From: Candidatus Omnitrophota bacterium
GTDB lineage: Bacteria; Omnitrophota; Gorgyraeia; Gygaellales; Profunditerraquicolaceae
Reading direction: 5' to 3'
DNA: 47,830 nucleotides
Assembly: GCA_028712375.1 (NCBI GenBank)
Contig: JAQTQG010000009.1
Location: 1 to 47,830, forward strand
Below, in pieces: positions 11,901 to 26,900 of this stretch. Every line of letters starts with the position of its first letter. Within the stretch, counting starts at the first letter, position 1. The position numbers and the translations under genes were made by a program. The notes under the pieces are model-generated. The model was given only the letters and a program-made list of their open reading frames with translations. It was not told the origin of the DNA and ran no database searches.

Positions 11901-14900
11901 TCCTTCCGGATGGAAGATTGGCGCCTGCATCGGCATCGTACATACGGACGGGAAAGAAGAGCCGGTGATTATTTTTCCTCAAGACGTAAACCGCAGGATA
12001 ATTGCACATGAGATCCGCGCCGCTTTGATTCCGGAATTGACGCATCAAGAAAATATGTTGATCGAGAATGATTCTCCTTATTATTTGAGGCGTTCATGGG
12101 AGCTGCAGCGCCGTATAAAAAGGGCGGTAAGAAATGATTTTGGCAGGATACTGGATTGGCAGAACGGGCCGGAGGTTCATGGAAACTTCTTTGCCTCCAT
12201 GCCGGCTGCCGGATGGGTTCCGCAAGGGAAAGAGGTTTATCTTGATACATTTCATGCTATTTCTGCTCAATCTCAGTTTGATGCTCCTGTTAAGTTTGAT
12301 GCTGCCAAGCCGGTGGAATGGGCTTTTAAGTATATGGGTGAAGATTTAAAAGCGATAATGGAGTATCTTAAAGTTTTAGGCAAGATCCTCGGCCTTCCCG
12401 GCAGGCAATTCGATGCTTTACGGTTTCCCTTAGCGTATCACCGGGATGGCCAGATGTATTGGGCGCAAGGGTTGACTGAAAGAAGCGTGAGGAAAGCCAT
12501 TGAAGCATTATCTTACCGTAATAAACTGCACTTTAGTGCCGACACTATCATTTCGCATATCAGGCTGCATGAATCAATGCCTACGGAAGAAGGGGCTATA
12601 AATTCCCAGGCCCAGGAATTCGGGAAGAACTATTTATTTATCGGCTGCCTAAAAGAATTAATCAACTTCGATAACCTGAAGGTAGGAAATAGGAGGAGGG
12701 GGTACGTCGACAGATGGTATTTAGAGCGTATGCTTAAAAGGGGCAGGTCAAATCCGGATGAACTAAAGGAGGAGTTTTTTGACCATTTAAGAGCTTACCC
12801 TGAACTTAAGAAATACCTCAGCCGTGAATCGGCAGCTGCGCTTGATGATGCTTCGAAGTTTCTGAATACCCCGCTTGGTGCATTGACGAAGGAGCTTCTG
12901 GATAAAAAAGAGATAATTATTAAAGGGGAAGGCGTAGAGGATTTTATATTCAAGTTGTCAAAGATCAAGGATGAAGGGATAGATTGTTTCGAAATAGAAG
13001 TTTACACAGACAATGACGGTTCGCGCCTCAGGGTAGGTTTTATTGATTTCAGGCTGGGGATCATTTCGGCTGGTATAAAATATGGCTTTAAGGCTTCCGG
13101 GAACTCCGGGCACGACAGGGCGATAGAAGTCAGTGCTGTTTACGGAGACAGGGGGATAGGAAAAGCCCTGATCTCTTTGGCGCTGGCCCTGGCAAAGATT
13201 AAGGGAAAGAAGAAGTTCATGGCGTATAGCTGCAGTAACGCGGAGGCATTCTATACCGCCGTGGGGTTCAGGCGTAAAGGCCAAGATTCAGATTTTGAAT
13301 TTGATCTTTCAGAGCAGATTATTCCTGCGGTAAAAATCAAGCTTGGCAATCTGGTTTCTTTGGAGAAAAGGCTCTCGGAAATGGATTTCAAACTGGCGAT
13401 ATTCGGGCTGGATAATTCATTGGCTAGGACTAATCAGAACGTTTCCGAAGAGATGCTCTCTCGGATCAGGACTCTTTTAAGGTTAGGGGTAAAAGTGGCG
13501 GTGGTCGACGGTATCAGTCTGGCTGAGCTTAGAAAGAGGATCGGAGCGGAGGAAGAAGAGGATTTTTCTGACAACCTTCTTCTGGCTGACTTCGCGAGTT
13601 CCAAGACAAGCTTAAAGCAGCTCGTTATAAGGAACGCGGCCATTTCCGATGATATGAGAAAGAAGATAATCCGGGCGGTCAGCAAAGCTGCTTCTGAGCT
13701 TGACCGCAAAGAGGAGGAAAACTTCCTTATTGAGCATAGTGATCATTGTGTCACTTTGCGCCTGATCGAACATGGTTTCTGTTTTAATCATAGAGCTGCG
13801 GCAGAGCTTACAGGAGAGGTTAGATATCAATTAAAGCTATCCGGTTTATCGGATGTGGATGCCTTTCAAACTACCTCTGGCATATATATCACGCCTAATT
13901 CTAAAGCGGAATTATTATCTGCGATTATAAGCGGTATGGGGGTGAAGAAGCACGAAACCTTTATCTTCGCCGACCAGATCTTTACTGTTGGAGAAAATCC
14001 TTCTTTGCTTGAGGCGATCCCTGAAGTGGCCTTCGCTAACTTCGGAGAGTACGGGCTTTATTCCGGCTCCGAGAATGTTTTCGATATCTATGGAGGGGTT
14101 GAAAGAATAGGGTTGATCTTGGATCAATTAATCGAATACAAAAAGCAGGCAAATGTATCTTCCTGCGGTTACACGGAAGAAGAGCTATCCGATGCAGGGG
14201 ATATGGCCATAAAGCTCCTGGCCGGAGAAAAAATAGAGGTGATTTCAGAAGGCAATACCAAATTTATCTTTGAGTTATCGGAGGTAAGCCGGAAGATCAG
14301 TGAGCATTTTGAAATAATCTGTTTTGAAAATGGAGTAAAGGAAGCCGGATATATCAATTTCAGGATCGGGGTAACGGAGAGTTGGATTAAATACAGGGTG
14401 GATGCTAACGGTAATGCCAAAGATATATACGCCATTAAAACGCAGCCCGAATATGAAGATATGGGGATAGGCAAAGCGCTGATGTTGTTGGCAATGGCCA
14501 TAGCTAAGATCAAGGGGAGTGTCAAGTTCAGGGTTTATAATTCCGCTCCGGATGCGCTAGGGTTTTATCAAGCGCTTGGATTTAAAAGCACCGGCTCAGG
14601 GAATGATTTTGAGCTTTCTCTTACCGGAATACATTTGCAGCCGTTTAGGCTTAAGATGTCGAAGCTGGATCATCTTAAAGAGAAGTTCGCAGAGAAGAAA
14701 CTGAAGGCACTTGTTTTCGGGTTAAATGATGTTTTAACCGGGGCAGGAAAACATATTTCCTGGGATATGGGAAGCAGGATAGATTATTTTCTGCGCCAGG
14801 GGATCAAGGTTATTATCGCCAGCGGTTTTGACCTGGGAGAGATGCTGGATAATGTGGGCGTAAACAGAAGAGGCAGTTTACCGGATAATCTTATTCTGAT

Positions 14901-17900
14901 AGGTTCGATGGGGCAGGAGATAAGCCCGGCAGCATTTAACTTGCAGGCAGAATTGATCTCCGAAGAGACAAGAGAGAAGATAAACAGAATTATCGATATG
15001 TATGCTTACAGGATAGATCCTAAAAGTTATGATGATTTCAAAATCATAAATAAGCCGTTTTATGTTGCTTTGCGTTTCTGTAAGCAGCAAGATAAGTATA
15101 TTGAGCCGGGATGGTCCAGAGGGTTAAGATTTATGGAATTATTCAGGTCTGCCTTGCTTGAAGAAGGGGTCTCCGGTATAAATGTCGTGCGCAGTACCGC
15201 TGGGATTTATTTCACGCCGAACTCAAAAGGGAAGGCGGTATCGGATGTCCTGAATAAATTAGGGATAGCGCAAGAGGAGTGTATTGTTTTTGCCGACCAG
15301 CTTCTTAGGGATGGAGACGAGCGGAGTTTGTTGGATAGTTTACCGCAGGCGAGCTTTATCAATCTGGGAGAGCTTAATGTGCGTGCAAAGAGTGTTTTTG
15401 ATATGCACGGCGGGGTGGAGCAGGCAGAAGCCGCATTGGATATCCTTATCAATAATATAGAGGGCATCCGGGCCTTAGAAGCAAGGAGTATCGACAGCGT
15501 TAATAAGGGTGATTTGTGCCCCGCGCGGAGTGAAAAAGAATTTTTCATTGATGCGCGCATGGAAGAAAAAGTAAAAAAAGCCCTGGTTGATATCGGCAGG
15601 ATCAGAGAGAAGGATTTCTCTGCCAAAAGATTGAGTAAGAAAGTCTGGTCGCTGCTTTATTATAAAGGTGTGTCCGGGAACCTGGTCCGTCGTTTGGCTT
15701 ATAACGCGGTAATAGAGATGTCGCAGGCGGTTGCCGCCGGTAAAAAAGAACGCGGTAAGGTTCTGGGGCTGGCAGGCCAGATATCCGGGATTTATGAAAT
15801 AGTAATAAAAAGAGGGACTACCCTGGAAATGGCAAGTTTGGGGAGCCTGGAAAAATCTAACGCGCTTATCTATAATTTTTGCGGAATGGTGGTTAAGGAG
15901 TTTGATGCCGTCAGCACTAACGCAGTATTCGAATTCAAGTTCCACCTAAGCCTGCATAAACTTTATCAGCAGGTAATAGGTATCTATGCCAGCAAATTGT
16001 CACATCTGGAAGTATTAAATGACTATCCGGAATTCAGCGGTATCCGGAACTTGGTTTATTTCGGGGAAGCTGATTCTGGTTACGTGATTGAGGCGATAAA
16101 CACTTTTATCGCGCAGTGTATCAGTGAGCATAAGGATATTCCGCAAATACTTCCGCCTACGGAGAAGGGTGTATCGGTAAAGTTCACCCTCCCGCAGATA
16201 AAAGAATTTCTTTGCTGTGCTTCTACATTAGCCTTGACGCGTAAAGAAGAGGGAGGTATGACTTCCCGGCCGGCGATCTTTGAAGATAGCCATATCTTGC
16301 GCCGTGTTTTCGCAGAGAGCATCATAGACAAGAAAATAGAACAACTTAAGGGTGAGAAATTCGATATTATTATTGCGGTCAGCAACGCTCCGGAAGAGCA
16401 GCTCAAAAGGATGAAAGAAATACTCTCTGAAAAACTTCCGGTTTATTCGGCGGATGTTTCTCTATTTGCGGATCAGATACATTCTCCCAATCCGCAGGTA
16501 TTCAAGTTCTTTAAAAGATATTCGCAAGGCCTGTGGATATTGGAAGGCTATTTGGCAAAATCCGGTAAATTCACCGGGCCTCCGGAAGAAATCCGCGTTG
16601 CTTATTTTAATAAGATTTCTAAAGAGATAGCCTTTAATATCACCAGCGAAGAAGCGGCAGATATATTGAAAAATAACGGTTTCGAAGACGTGGAAACAGA
16701 AGAACTGTGGAATTTTATCTGCAGGCATGAAGAACTGCATAAAGAAAATCCTTCCCGCCGTTGCTATACGGTATTAGAGATGCAGTGGATCGAGTTGGAA
16801 TCCCAGGTTTTTGCCCGCGAGATCTTAATGCAGATGCGCCCATTCATAAATAAAATATCCTCTTATTTCTTCAGGTCGTTAAAGAGCGAGTTCAGGGGTA
16901 AATACCCTTATCTTTGCAAAGAAGCAAGTTTCATATTGGCAAGATTGATCAGCCGGGCATTTAAATTGTCCATCGGAGGTAATGCTCCGGATCGCATAGA
17001 GATGGTCTCCGGGGTTATAATCAAGGAAGGATTGATTGCTTCCGGCCTCCATCGCTGGCTGGTTATTTATAAAGATGACAAGAGAGCCCTGCTTATAGAT
17101 CCTGTTTTCAGCCGTTTCAATGAGGAGTTTATAGATACAATTCTTTTAGGTTACCATGAAGAATTATCCGGAAAATATTCTTTTGTAGAGTGGGAAGATT
17201 TTAAATACCAGCGGGAATCTTATTTATGGGTTTCTGTTTTGGGCATATTGGGGTTTGATGAAGAGGAGACCAGTAATACGATAAGGGAAGTCCGGGCCGG
17301 AAGGATAATTGACCTGGAACTCAAGGGTAATATCGAGAAATTGGAAGGGATCATATCCGGATTGGCCAGGCTTGCGGAAAAGGAAGACGTAAAAAACACG
17401 CAAAATCCTGCTTGCGGGAAATTCATGGTAGTTATAACCCGGGAGGATATTAGGGCCTTTGAGATGGCGCGAGAAAACCTCGACAGCGTTGTTAAGAGGT
17501 TGCCGCAGACCCGTACCGCGGCCCTTTTTGGGCATAGCGCGGTCCATTGTAAAGACTTGGTTGAGAAGTTTGACAGGGTGATTTTAGCGGTCCCGGGCCA
17601 GAAGGGGTCGGATTTGATCCTCGGGCTCATACCTCCGGAACACCGTTTTAAGGTAGAGATACGCAAAGTGGACGGTTCCGGTATGATGGGGTTGTTTCGC
17701 CAGAGAAAAGCGGAGGTCTGTAAGTATTCTTACCCTGTCGATAATTGCGTCGCGTTATCGAAAGACCTGCAATCGCGCGAGCCCGCAGGGATAGAAAGTT
17801 TCTTCAAAGGAACGGTGGACCTGGTTGTCGCGGAAGAGTTTTGTTCGCGCCTGCTCTATTTCATGCTTTACAGCCTGGAAACCGAGATACTCTTTGAAGA

Positions 17901-20900
17901 CGGTTTCCCTCCGGTGGTGGCCGCGGCAGAGGGCTTGGGGGATAAATTACAAATAGCCTTCATTAAAAACCTGGCTTACATATTGGATCCCGAGGGGTTG
18001 ATATATTACGCGGAAAATTCATACTCTCCATTTTCCGAGAAATTGATCAGAGAAACCGGTTTAAAAGAAGTAAGAGGAGTGCTCGCGCACCGTAAATGGT
18101 TGGATTCCTCTGATGAAGTAACCGCGCATTTATTGAAATATAAACGGTCTCTTATATCTAAAGGCAGCGATGGCTCTATATTGTGGGGGCGGGGTAATTC
18201 TTTATTTACGGAAGAGACAAACGGAGTATTGGAATTTCCGTTCTCTAAAAAATCTAATATCAAACTTGAAAAAAATCCTGAACAGCCGGAAAAAAGAATA
18301 GCAAAATTCATGAAGAAAACGATGGTCTGCGAACTTTTCCCGTGGAAATATTCAACAATGGAACTTACCTTCCAGGCGGCTATAAAGAAATTACCTGTAA
18401 ATATGAGGGGCAAGTTAGAGGGGCTTTGGGAAGATGATCCGGGTATTTTTGAAGTATATAAAAATATGGCGGAGCTGGGGAGTGTTTCCGGCGGTAATAT
18501 AAAACTGGATATACGCAACTTTATATCCGTGATGCTTCTGGCCCTGACTATCCGCCACGAAGTAGATCATTTGCTCAATCCCGGAGATCAAGAGGAAGAT
18601 GTTGGTATAAGGGATGCGTTATATCTGTTGGATTTTGGAGAAGACGTTCTAGGCAGGCTGCGGCGGACCTTTCCGCCGTATTTCAACAGGGACGGCTTTG
18701 ATACCGACGGGTATGGAGCGAATCTGGTAAATTCCGTATTAAAGGTAAAGAAGTTTTTAAGGACGCGGCTTGAGAGCGAGGAAGAACGGTTGTGTTTAGC
18801 GGATAAATTATTCAGGGTATTAAGAATAACTCCGGATCTTGGAATCCAGGAATGTTATGAGGCAGTTGAGAATACTATTTCTAAAAATGAGAAGTTTACG
18901 CAGCTAATGCGGCTGATGACTGCGGGTATTGAGGAAATAAGCTGTGATCTTGGCGAAGATATCAAACGGCGGGTTAGGGAATTGGAGTATCCCGAAAAGA
19001 CAGCGGAAGATTTTGCCGCGATGGCGGAAAGCTGGAAAGACAGCCGCGGCTGCAGCGTTATTTTTGAATGGAAGGACGCGCTTTCTATGGCAAAAGAGCA
19101 GTATAGAAGGGGCAAAATCCCCGTGTCGGTTCTTGCCGGAATAGAGCAGCGCCTGGTCAATAAAGTTGGCTTAAGGATACTGCAGGAAATGGATGGTGAA
19201 GGAGAGTCGGATGATCTGGACGAGATAATGCGGACCCGGGCGCCAAGCTGCCTGGGGTACTCAGAATTATTTTATGTTCTGGGCAATGCGCTGGGCCTGG
19301 TAGTTAAAGGGGTAGAGCCTTTGGAGCTGCGCGGATCTATCGAGGGGCATTCATTCTGCATGGCTTATTTGTCTGACACAAGGGCAGTGCTTGTGGATCT
19401 GGCTTATCGCGAGTTTATAAGCAGGCCTTTCGAATTCGAACAGAAATTCAGGGCAGCGGGAAAATATTGGGAGTTTAAAGGACGGGATCCTTTCATGAAG
19501 TTTTACCGGAAGATTCTTATTCTTGACGGGAAAGGGCTGGTGGCAATTTTATATGGCAACAGAGGATTGAGGCTTTGTTATCCGTCTCGATATGAAGAGG
19601 CGCTTCATTATATCAATAAAGCCATAGAGTACGCGCCGGATAGCCCTGCTCTCCATCGCAAGCTCGGTCATGTTTATCATGAAATGTTTTTGGGTGAGGA
19701 GAATGTCAGGAGTCTTGTCCTGGTTGATAAATCGCTCAACGCTCTTGATAAAGCCATAGAAATGGATTCGGAATCCGCGCTTGCCCACAGGAACCGCGCG
19801 GTTGTCTCCGTGGACGCCCAAAAGCCGGTTGAAGCAGTCGCTGAATTTATCTGGGCCGCCTTGCTTCATCCTCAATGGGCAGGTGGCATATGCCGCTTCT
19901 TGTGGCATCTTTTGAGATTAAAGGAGTGTTCATTCAGCGATATCTTGCGGGGGATCCCATATTATTTTCAGCAAAGGCTCGCCCGGAGAGTAAAAAGAAA
20001 ACTTAATACCAAAGCGCAATTGCCGGAGCCTCCTAAAGGGACGGTTTCCGGGAGCGACGGGATGGTTTTTAGGCAGTGGAGTAAGAACCCTCAGCTTTTG
20101 GCCGAAGGAGTATTCGGAAAGCTGGCGCCCCTGGGATACGCGATATCATCTTTTGAGATTGAAGAAATAAATTCTAAATTAAACCTGATAAGGAGGAAGC
20201 TCCTGGCAGAAGGATTTTTCCGGGAAGAGGATTTCGATATTGTTATGGAACTGATGGATTATGCTTATAAAACCGCTACCTTCCGCCTGGGCAAACAAAA
20301 GAAATACCACATTACGATTGACCGCCGCTGCTTCGAAAACCAAGACCTCCTTTATCTGGTAATAAAACACGAGCTTACCGATATAAAATTAAATGCGCTT
20401 ATCCCCGGGATTGACCCCGCCATAAGGGAGCTCTTTACCTTGCTCACTGTTAATGTTGACGGGATGATGAAATTAAGGAATGAACATCCCCGTAAAGCAG
20501 CGGAACTGCTTAAATATTTACGCAAGGTAGCTAATCTCCGGATAGGGCTGTTCCCGCGCTATGAAACAATATTGAATAACCCCGCGCTTAATGACTCAGC
20601 GGATTTTATTAAAGAGATATGCCGGTTGCTGACAAAGGAAACTGTTTATTTTTCGAATATGCGCCTTTTGGCAGAAAAGCAGCACATGTCCGAAGTTTTA
20701 TTAGAAAAGCTTCCGTTCCGTTTCAATCTTTTGAAGCTTAGATTGCGGGAAATTAATGAAAGGCTTTTTGAATCCAGCAGAATTATCGGGGACGAAAAAC
20801 TAGAGGTTTTAACCAGCTATCATGGGAAAGTCCCCGTTGCAATTAAAGCATTCATGCCTTATGCCGGGGATATTCAATATAAAATAGATGGCGATAATGT

Positions 20901-23900
20901 ATTTTTGAAAGTAAAATTCCGGGATGAAAGCGGCCAGGTAAGATTCGCTCATATTTATCTTGGGCAAAACGACAATATCGATTTAACTTTAGGCAAGGGC
21001 GGGAAGATATTTTCTCAAACTTATGAAAATTGGCAGAAGGAAAATCCCGGGATCTTCCGCTATAAATACGATGACATGGAAAAAGAAAAAAGAGTGGCTT
21101 GGTCTAATTTTAAGAGGCTTCCGCTTACGCAAATGATCAAAAGAATTAATCAATATAACCTTGATCATGGTAGCAGGGATATACAGGACCAGCTAAAAGA
21201 TCTATTTTTACAATTATTTACAGCCTTAAATCTGGAATGCACATTAAGCAGTAAAACATGGTTATCATTAGAAAGATTAATAGGCAGAAATAAGGGGCCA
21301 GGTGCATATTATGTGATCAAGCATCAGTTTATTAATGATTACCTTAGCAAAATATTCCCCAGGACTTTGTTGGGGGAAATAAATGTTACTCTCGAGCCGA
21401 TTAGGGATCTTTCTATTTGGCCGGTCACTGAGAACCCTGATATGAAGTCTGCGTTGTTGAGTTGGTTGAGTAATAACAAGGTACGCGGTGCCCCGATTTA
21501 TTACCGGGAATCCGAGAAAATCTCCATCTCCAGGCTTCTTTATTTATTATCCGCCTCAATTCCGCAACAGCAATCTTTATTCTCCGGTGGGCCTTTTCTT
21601 TATTCTCTTCCTGTTCCCTGCGGTTTTCAGAAACAGTCGGAGAGTAAGTTCGGCAGGAATAAAACTTTAACCAGTATAGAGATAGAAAATTTAAATATCC
21701 AATATCCCGAAACTTTTTTTGAAGATTACTATCAGGTTTTGCAGCAGCTTTTAAATTCTTTAGAAAAACTTTTAGGGAGAGCTCCGCCGGAATTATCCTC
21801 CTGGAAATTGATCATCTCCACGGATTTTACTTTTACTCTTGGCAATGTCGCTGCCTGCGATATTGAAAAGCACATAGTCTATCTCCATCCTTATTTCTTT
21901 AATATCTCTCAGGAAGACCTTGCTAAAGAAGGGCTCACAACAGAACAACTGCAGTTAAAAATTTTATACCATGAGTTGGTAAGCCATATTACCAAAAGGC
22001 TAAAGGACCCTTTGGCGATGATCGATACGGAGTATTTTTCAAGAAGGTTGTCCGGGCTCTGCGGGAGCAAGGCCGGCTTATGGGAAGATATCAAACATCG
22101 TGTTATGGGCTTAGAATATTCTGAAAAAATTGCTAAGGATTTTGTCAATATGATAAAGAAGTGGAAATATAAGGGTGTTCGCAACGCGCTTCTTAACTGG
22201 GAAATGAAGCTTCTTAAGGCACAGAAAGAGTGGAAGGACGGCTTACTTCCTTTGGCAGGATTAGTGGAAATAGAGAGTTCGGTAGTGAAATTCATCAGCA
22301 GAAAAATATTAGAAGAGATAGATTCCGAAGACGGGTATTTTGAATTAGATGAGATAATCTTTAATAAGAAAGCCAACTGCCTGGGTTATTCCCAGGCCTT
22401 TTATCTTCTAGCCAACTCTTTGGGCCTTATGGCTGAAGTTGTCTCTGTTTTGAATGTGCGTAATAATCCGGTTAAACACGTTTTTTGTTTAGTTTTATTA
22501 TCCGATTATAAAGTAATGGCAGTTGATTTGGCCTCGCAGATGGTTGACGGCCCTTTTGAGTTTAGCCAGAGGTTTAAATCTTGCGGAAATTGTTTTGAGG
22601 CAAAAGATACCGCAGATATCACTGCGGCTTATGAAAGGATTCAATTAAACGCGAGAAAAGGCTTGATAGCTGCTATATACAATAATAGAGCCGGGGATAA
22701 ACGGATATCAGGAAGTAATGAAGAAGTACTTGCGCTATATAACAAGGCAATAGCCTATTATCCGCAATACGCTTTGGCATATAGAAATCGTGCGAGAATT
22801 TATGCTTATTGCGGGCGCTATGAAGAAGCGGATAAGGATATTGATTCCGCTATAGAATTAGGTATTAAAGATGCGCTTCAATATTACGAATGGGGAATCG
22901 ATAGCCGGCTTGATGAGGAAGCGAGCTTTTATTTTAGTGCTGCGATCAAAGCAGGGTATAGAGATGCAATAATATATTACAGGCGCGGGCTCGCTTATAA
23001 CAATTTGGAAAAATATCAGGAAGCAGTAAGCGATTTTATTGAAGCAGCAAAGTTTAATGAAGCGGCGGAGCTTAAACCGGGGCTTGCGAATATATATTAC
23101 TGCCTGGGGGTTGCTTACGACGGTGGCTTGGAATTCAGCAAGGCCTTAGATAGTTTTAGCCGTGTGATTGAGATAAATTCCGATTTTTCCAAGGCGTATC
23201 ACAAACGCGCAAAAGTTTATTTGAAATTGAATAAACCGGAATTAGCGCGTAAGGATTTTGAAGCAGCCGTGAAATTAGACAGCTGGTTAAGAGAAGACGT
23301 GGAGGATGTTTATGAAGAGCGCGGATGGCCGTTTGAAGTATCTGCTGCTTCTCAAAAAGGCCTTGAACAGAGATCCGGCGAAGATTTTGCCTTAGAGACA
23401 TTTATCCTCAAAAACCTTCAAAAAGATAATCCTGCCGCTATTTGTGCAGAAAATCCGGCTACGCGGGATCCTGGAAATTATTCTTCTGATTGTGTAAAAG
23501 AATCTCATCCTCTTCTGCCTATTATCCAGTTTCTTGCCTGGGTTGTCAGCGGCATTGTGGGCTTGTTTACGCGTAATCAGAAACCGGCAAAAATATTCTC
23601 GGAGGTATTTAAATATTCATACTCTATTGCTCTGAAGCATCTTTTGGAAACAGCCCGCCCGGTATTTAGGTTGGCATATTCGTATTCGTACTCTGTTACC
23701 GCCGCCCGGATGTTTAGAATATTTCCTCCAGCCTCCAGATTTATATATCCGATTCTTGCTTTATTTATTCCCGTTGCCAGGGGGTTTAGGGGTGGCTGTA
23801 TACAATGGCTTGTTTCTGCGAAAATCCGTAATGCCGTCTATCAAGAATATGGATATTCATCCGAAAGAATCGCAAACATAGAAGGATCTGTTAAAGTTCA

Positions 23901-26900
23901 TGAGCAGGCCAGATCTGAATTAGCTGGTTTGTGGGCGCAGTATCGATACTATAAAAGTAACTGCCTCCTCCGGTATTTAAGTAAACATGGAGGAAAGGGC
24001 CTGGTGGATAAACTTACCCGGGAGTTAAGCCCGCTTGATATAAAAATATTTCCGGGTATTAAGGCGCCTGCTTACAGGGTTTCCAGGGTAAATGAAATTC
24101 TAGATGTAAAAGCAGAGAGGATTTTTTTAAACGAGGCTGCCATTAAGAAAAATATCGATGGCCGTATCTATAATATTTACCATGTAAGCAGGCGGGGCAC
24201 CGTTGCTTTAACGAGCATCAACGATAAAAATGCCTGGGTGGCGGGGAATAGCGGTAAAGAAGGCAGAAAGCTAAAAAGATTTTTTGATTATTTTTTGCAC
24301 ATTGCTCTGCCATTAGGCGTCCTCGGAGGCAGTGTTTATGTTTTAACCCTTCCTTTTGTATCCGGCTTAAGCGCCTTGGCTTCTGTCGCGGTTATTTCAG
24401 CGTTGAGTTTAGCAGGGGTAGCCGGATTATTTTATTTTGTAGAAAATGTTAGGCGGCTTTTTGAGCATAAACCGGCGAAGTTTTTCTTTGGGGCCTGGAA
24501 TCAGATTAAGAAGTTAAACGTTGAAAAAAGATCTGTTTTAATAAGGGCAGCCGATGTTTCCTATATGCAGCAGGAAAAGAAAATCCGCCCGAGTTTAGGC
24601 GCTACGGTTATTAAGATTTTCAGTTTAAGAGGATTGGCGCTTTTAGTTTCCGGAGCTTTAGTGGCTTTTATTGTTACCGGTACGATTAATTGGTGGATTC
24701 TGGCCGGGGCAATAGCGGCTGTTTTTGTCCCGTATTTGATTGCTATATTTTATATTTTTTTCTGTTTTGATATAGACCGCTATAAATTCCGCAATGAATT
24801 TATCAGGGAACATCTAAACGGTATAAAAGTAAAGGATGGTTTTGTTCAAGAACTCAAGCAGCTTAGTCCGGGATATGATTTTTCAAAACCTTTCAAAAAT
24901 AATCTATGGAATAATTTTACTTTAAGGTTTCCGGTTTCTGCAGGGGTTATTGCTTTTATCCTGGGTAAATTACCGGTAATCTTTTTTGGGTATTTGGCGG
25001 GTGCGGCGATAGTTCCTTTCTTGGGGATGGAAGCTGCAAATTTTTCCTTATCGGATTTGCTGCAGTTATTATCCGGAGCGTTAAAGTGGGAGTGGGCGGA
25101 TAACCTTTTTCAGCAGTTAATTAGCGTAATCAATAATTCCGGCTTGATGATTAATGTGGGCGAAGCGGTTAAGTTGAGTATGGTAGTTTTGGGTTTTGGG
25201 GCATTGTCCTTGTTCCATCGAGTCAGGTCATTTCCTAAAACTGTGATTCATAATTTTTTACACTTTTTGCCTAATTTGCTGCATATCTGGATTATTGCTG
25301 CTATAATTGGAGGAGGTAGTTTCGGCAGTTTGTTTTTATATAAAGCGCAAGTAATAACCAAAGTTAATTTTCCGCAAGCAATCCATCAATTTATCGGTGG
25401 CAAGGAAAATGTGGCAGTTTGGAACAGAGCAAATTTACTTTATCAGCAGGTTCGTGTTAATCCGGAAGCGGCTTTGCAGAATATTGTGCCTGCGAGCGAC
25501 CTTGAACTTTTATTAAAAGAGATCGAAGAAAAGGAGAAAATTAAGGGTTTAGCGCCGGCGGACTTAGAGTTGAAGCGGTTCTGTATTTATAAGTTGGGGC
25601 AGGGATATGGTAGCGTTAACTCCGGAGAGATTCTGAAATCGGCTTTAAGCGATCCGGATAATGATCTCCGGGCCATTGCCACAATTTCTTTAATTACTCG
25701 TTATTATTCAAGCGATGCAATTGCTACTTTAAATAATTTTAAGTTTACCCAAGGAGGCCCGGTTCAGCAGGCGGCAATTCTTAGTTTGAAAAAACTATAT
25801 TTTCATCAGGAAGTGAAAGATTTTCTTTTAAAGATTTTGCATGATGGTGGGCTTCCGGAAAATCAGCTGGTAGCGATGGGGGCTTTAAGTGAAAAAGTAA
25901 GCTCACCGGAGATAAGGACGTCTTTTGTTGATGTGTTGAAATCTACGCCGGATGCACTAGTAAAACAAGCGGCTATATTGTCTCTTGCCCCGCAGGCAGA
26001 TTACGAAATAATGAAAATAATAAGACCGTTTTTAGCTGATTTGGATTTAGGGGTTCGGCAGGCAACGATAGTATCTTTGGGGCTAAGGTTGAATGATTTT
26101 CCGGAGAATTTTATTCTGCTTAAGCCTCAACTAACCAGTTCGAATGTGCAAATTCGCGCAACTGCCGTTTCAGCTTTAGGCCCCAGCCTAGATAAATTCC
26201 CGGAATTAAAACAGCCGTTTTTAGATATTGCTAAGGATGCGTCATTGCCTGTTGAAATGCGCCAAAATGCTTTATTTTCTGTATCAGTATTTGATGAGCC
26301 GCAGGTAAAAAATTTATTGGTTGATAATTTGGATAGTATGGATTGGCAAATGCGGCAGGTAGCTGCGTTTGGCCTGGGTAATTTTAAGGGTGCAGAAATT
26401 CCTGACTTACTTAAGCCTTTAACTAAAGATTCTAATTGGCAGGTCAGGCAGTCTGCCGCAGCTTCTTTGGGTAATTTTGACCAAGCGCAGGTCATTGATT
26501 ATCTTAAGCCGCTTTTGGATGATGATCATTGGGAAGTGCGCCTGGCAGCAGTGGATTCATTCGGTAACTTTGACGATCCGCAAGTTGTGGATTTATTGAC
26601 GCCGGTAGTTAATGATTCTGTTTGGCAGATTCGTCAGTCTGCGGTAACGTCTTTAGGAAATTTTGATACACCAGAAGCGATAAAGGCCATTACTCCAAGT
26701 TTAAGTGATAGTATTTCTGATGTTAGGTGTGCTGGTATTCTTCCTTTAGCTGCAAGCCTTGAGAAGTTTCCTGAATTAAAACAACCATTGATGGACAGGT
26801 ATCAAGATAGCTTTGAGGATGAATGGGTACGTTCTATAGCGATGACGTCTCTTCAGAATGCTGGGTATACTAAGGAACTATATTTAGACAATATTCAACC

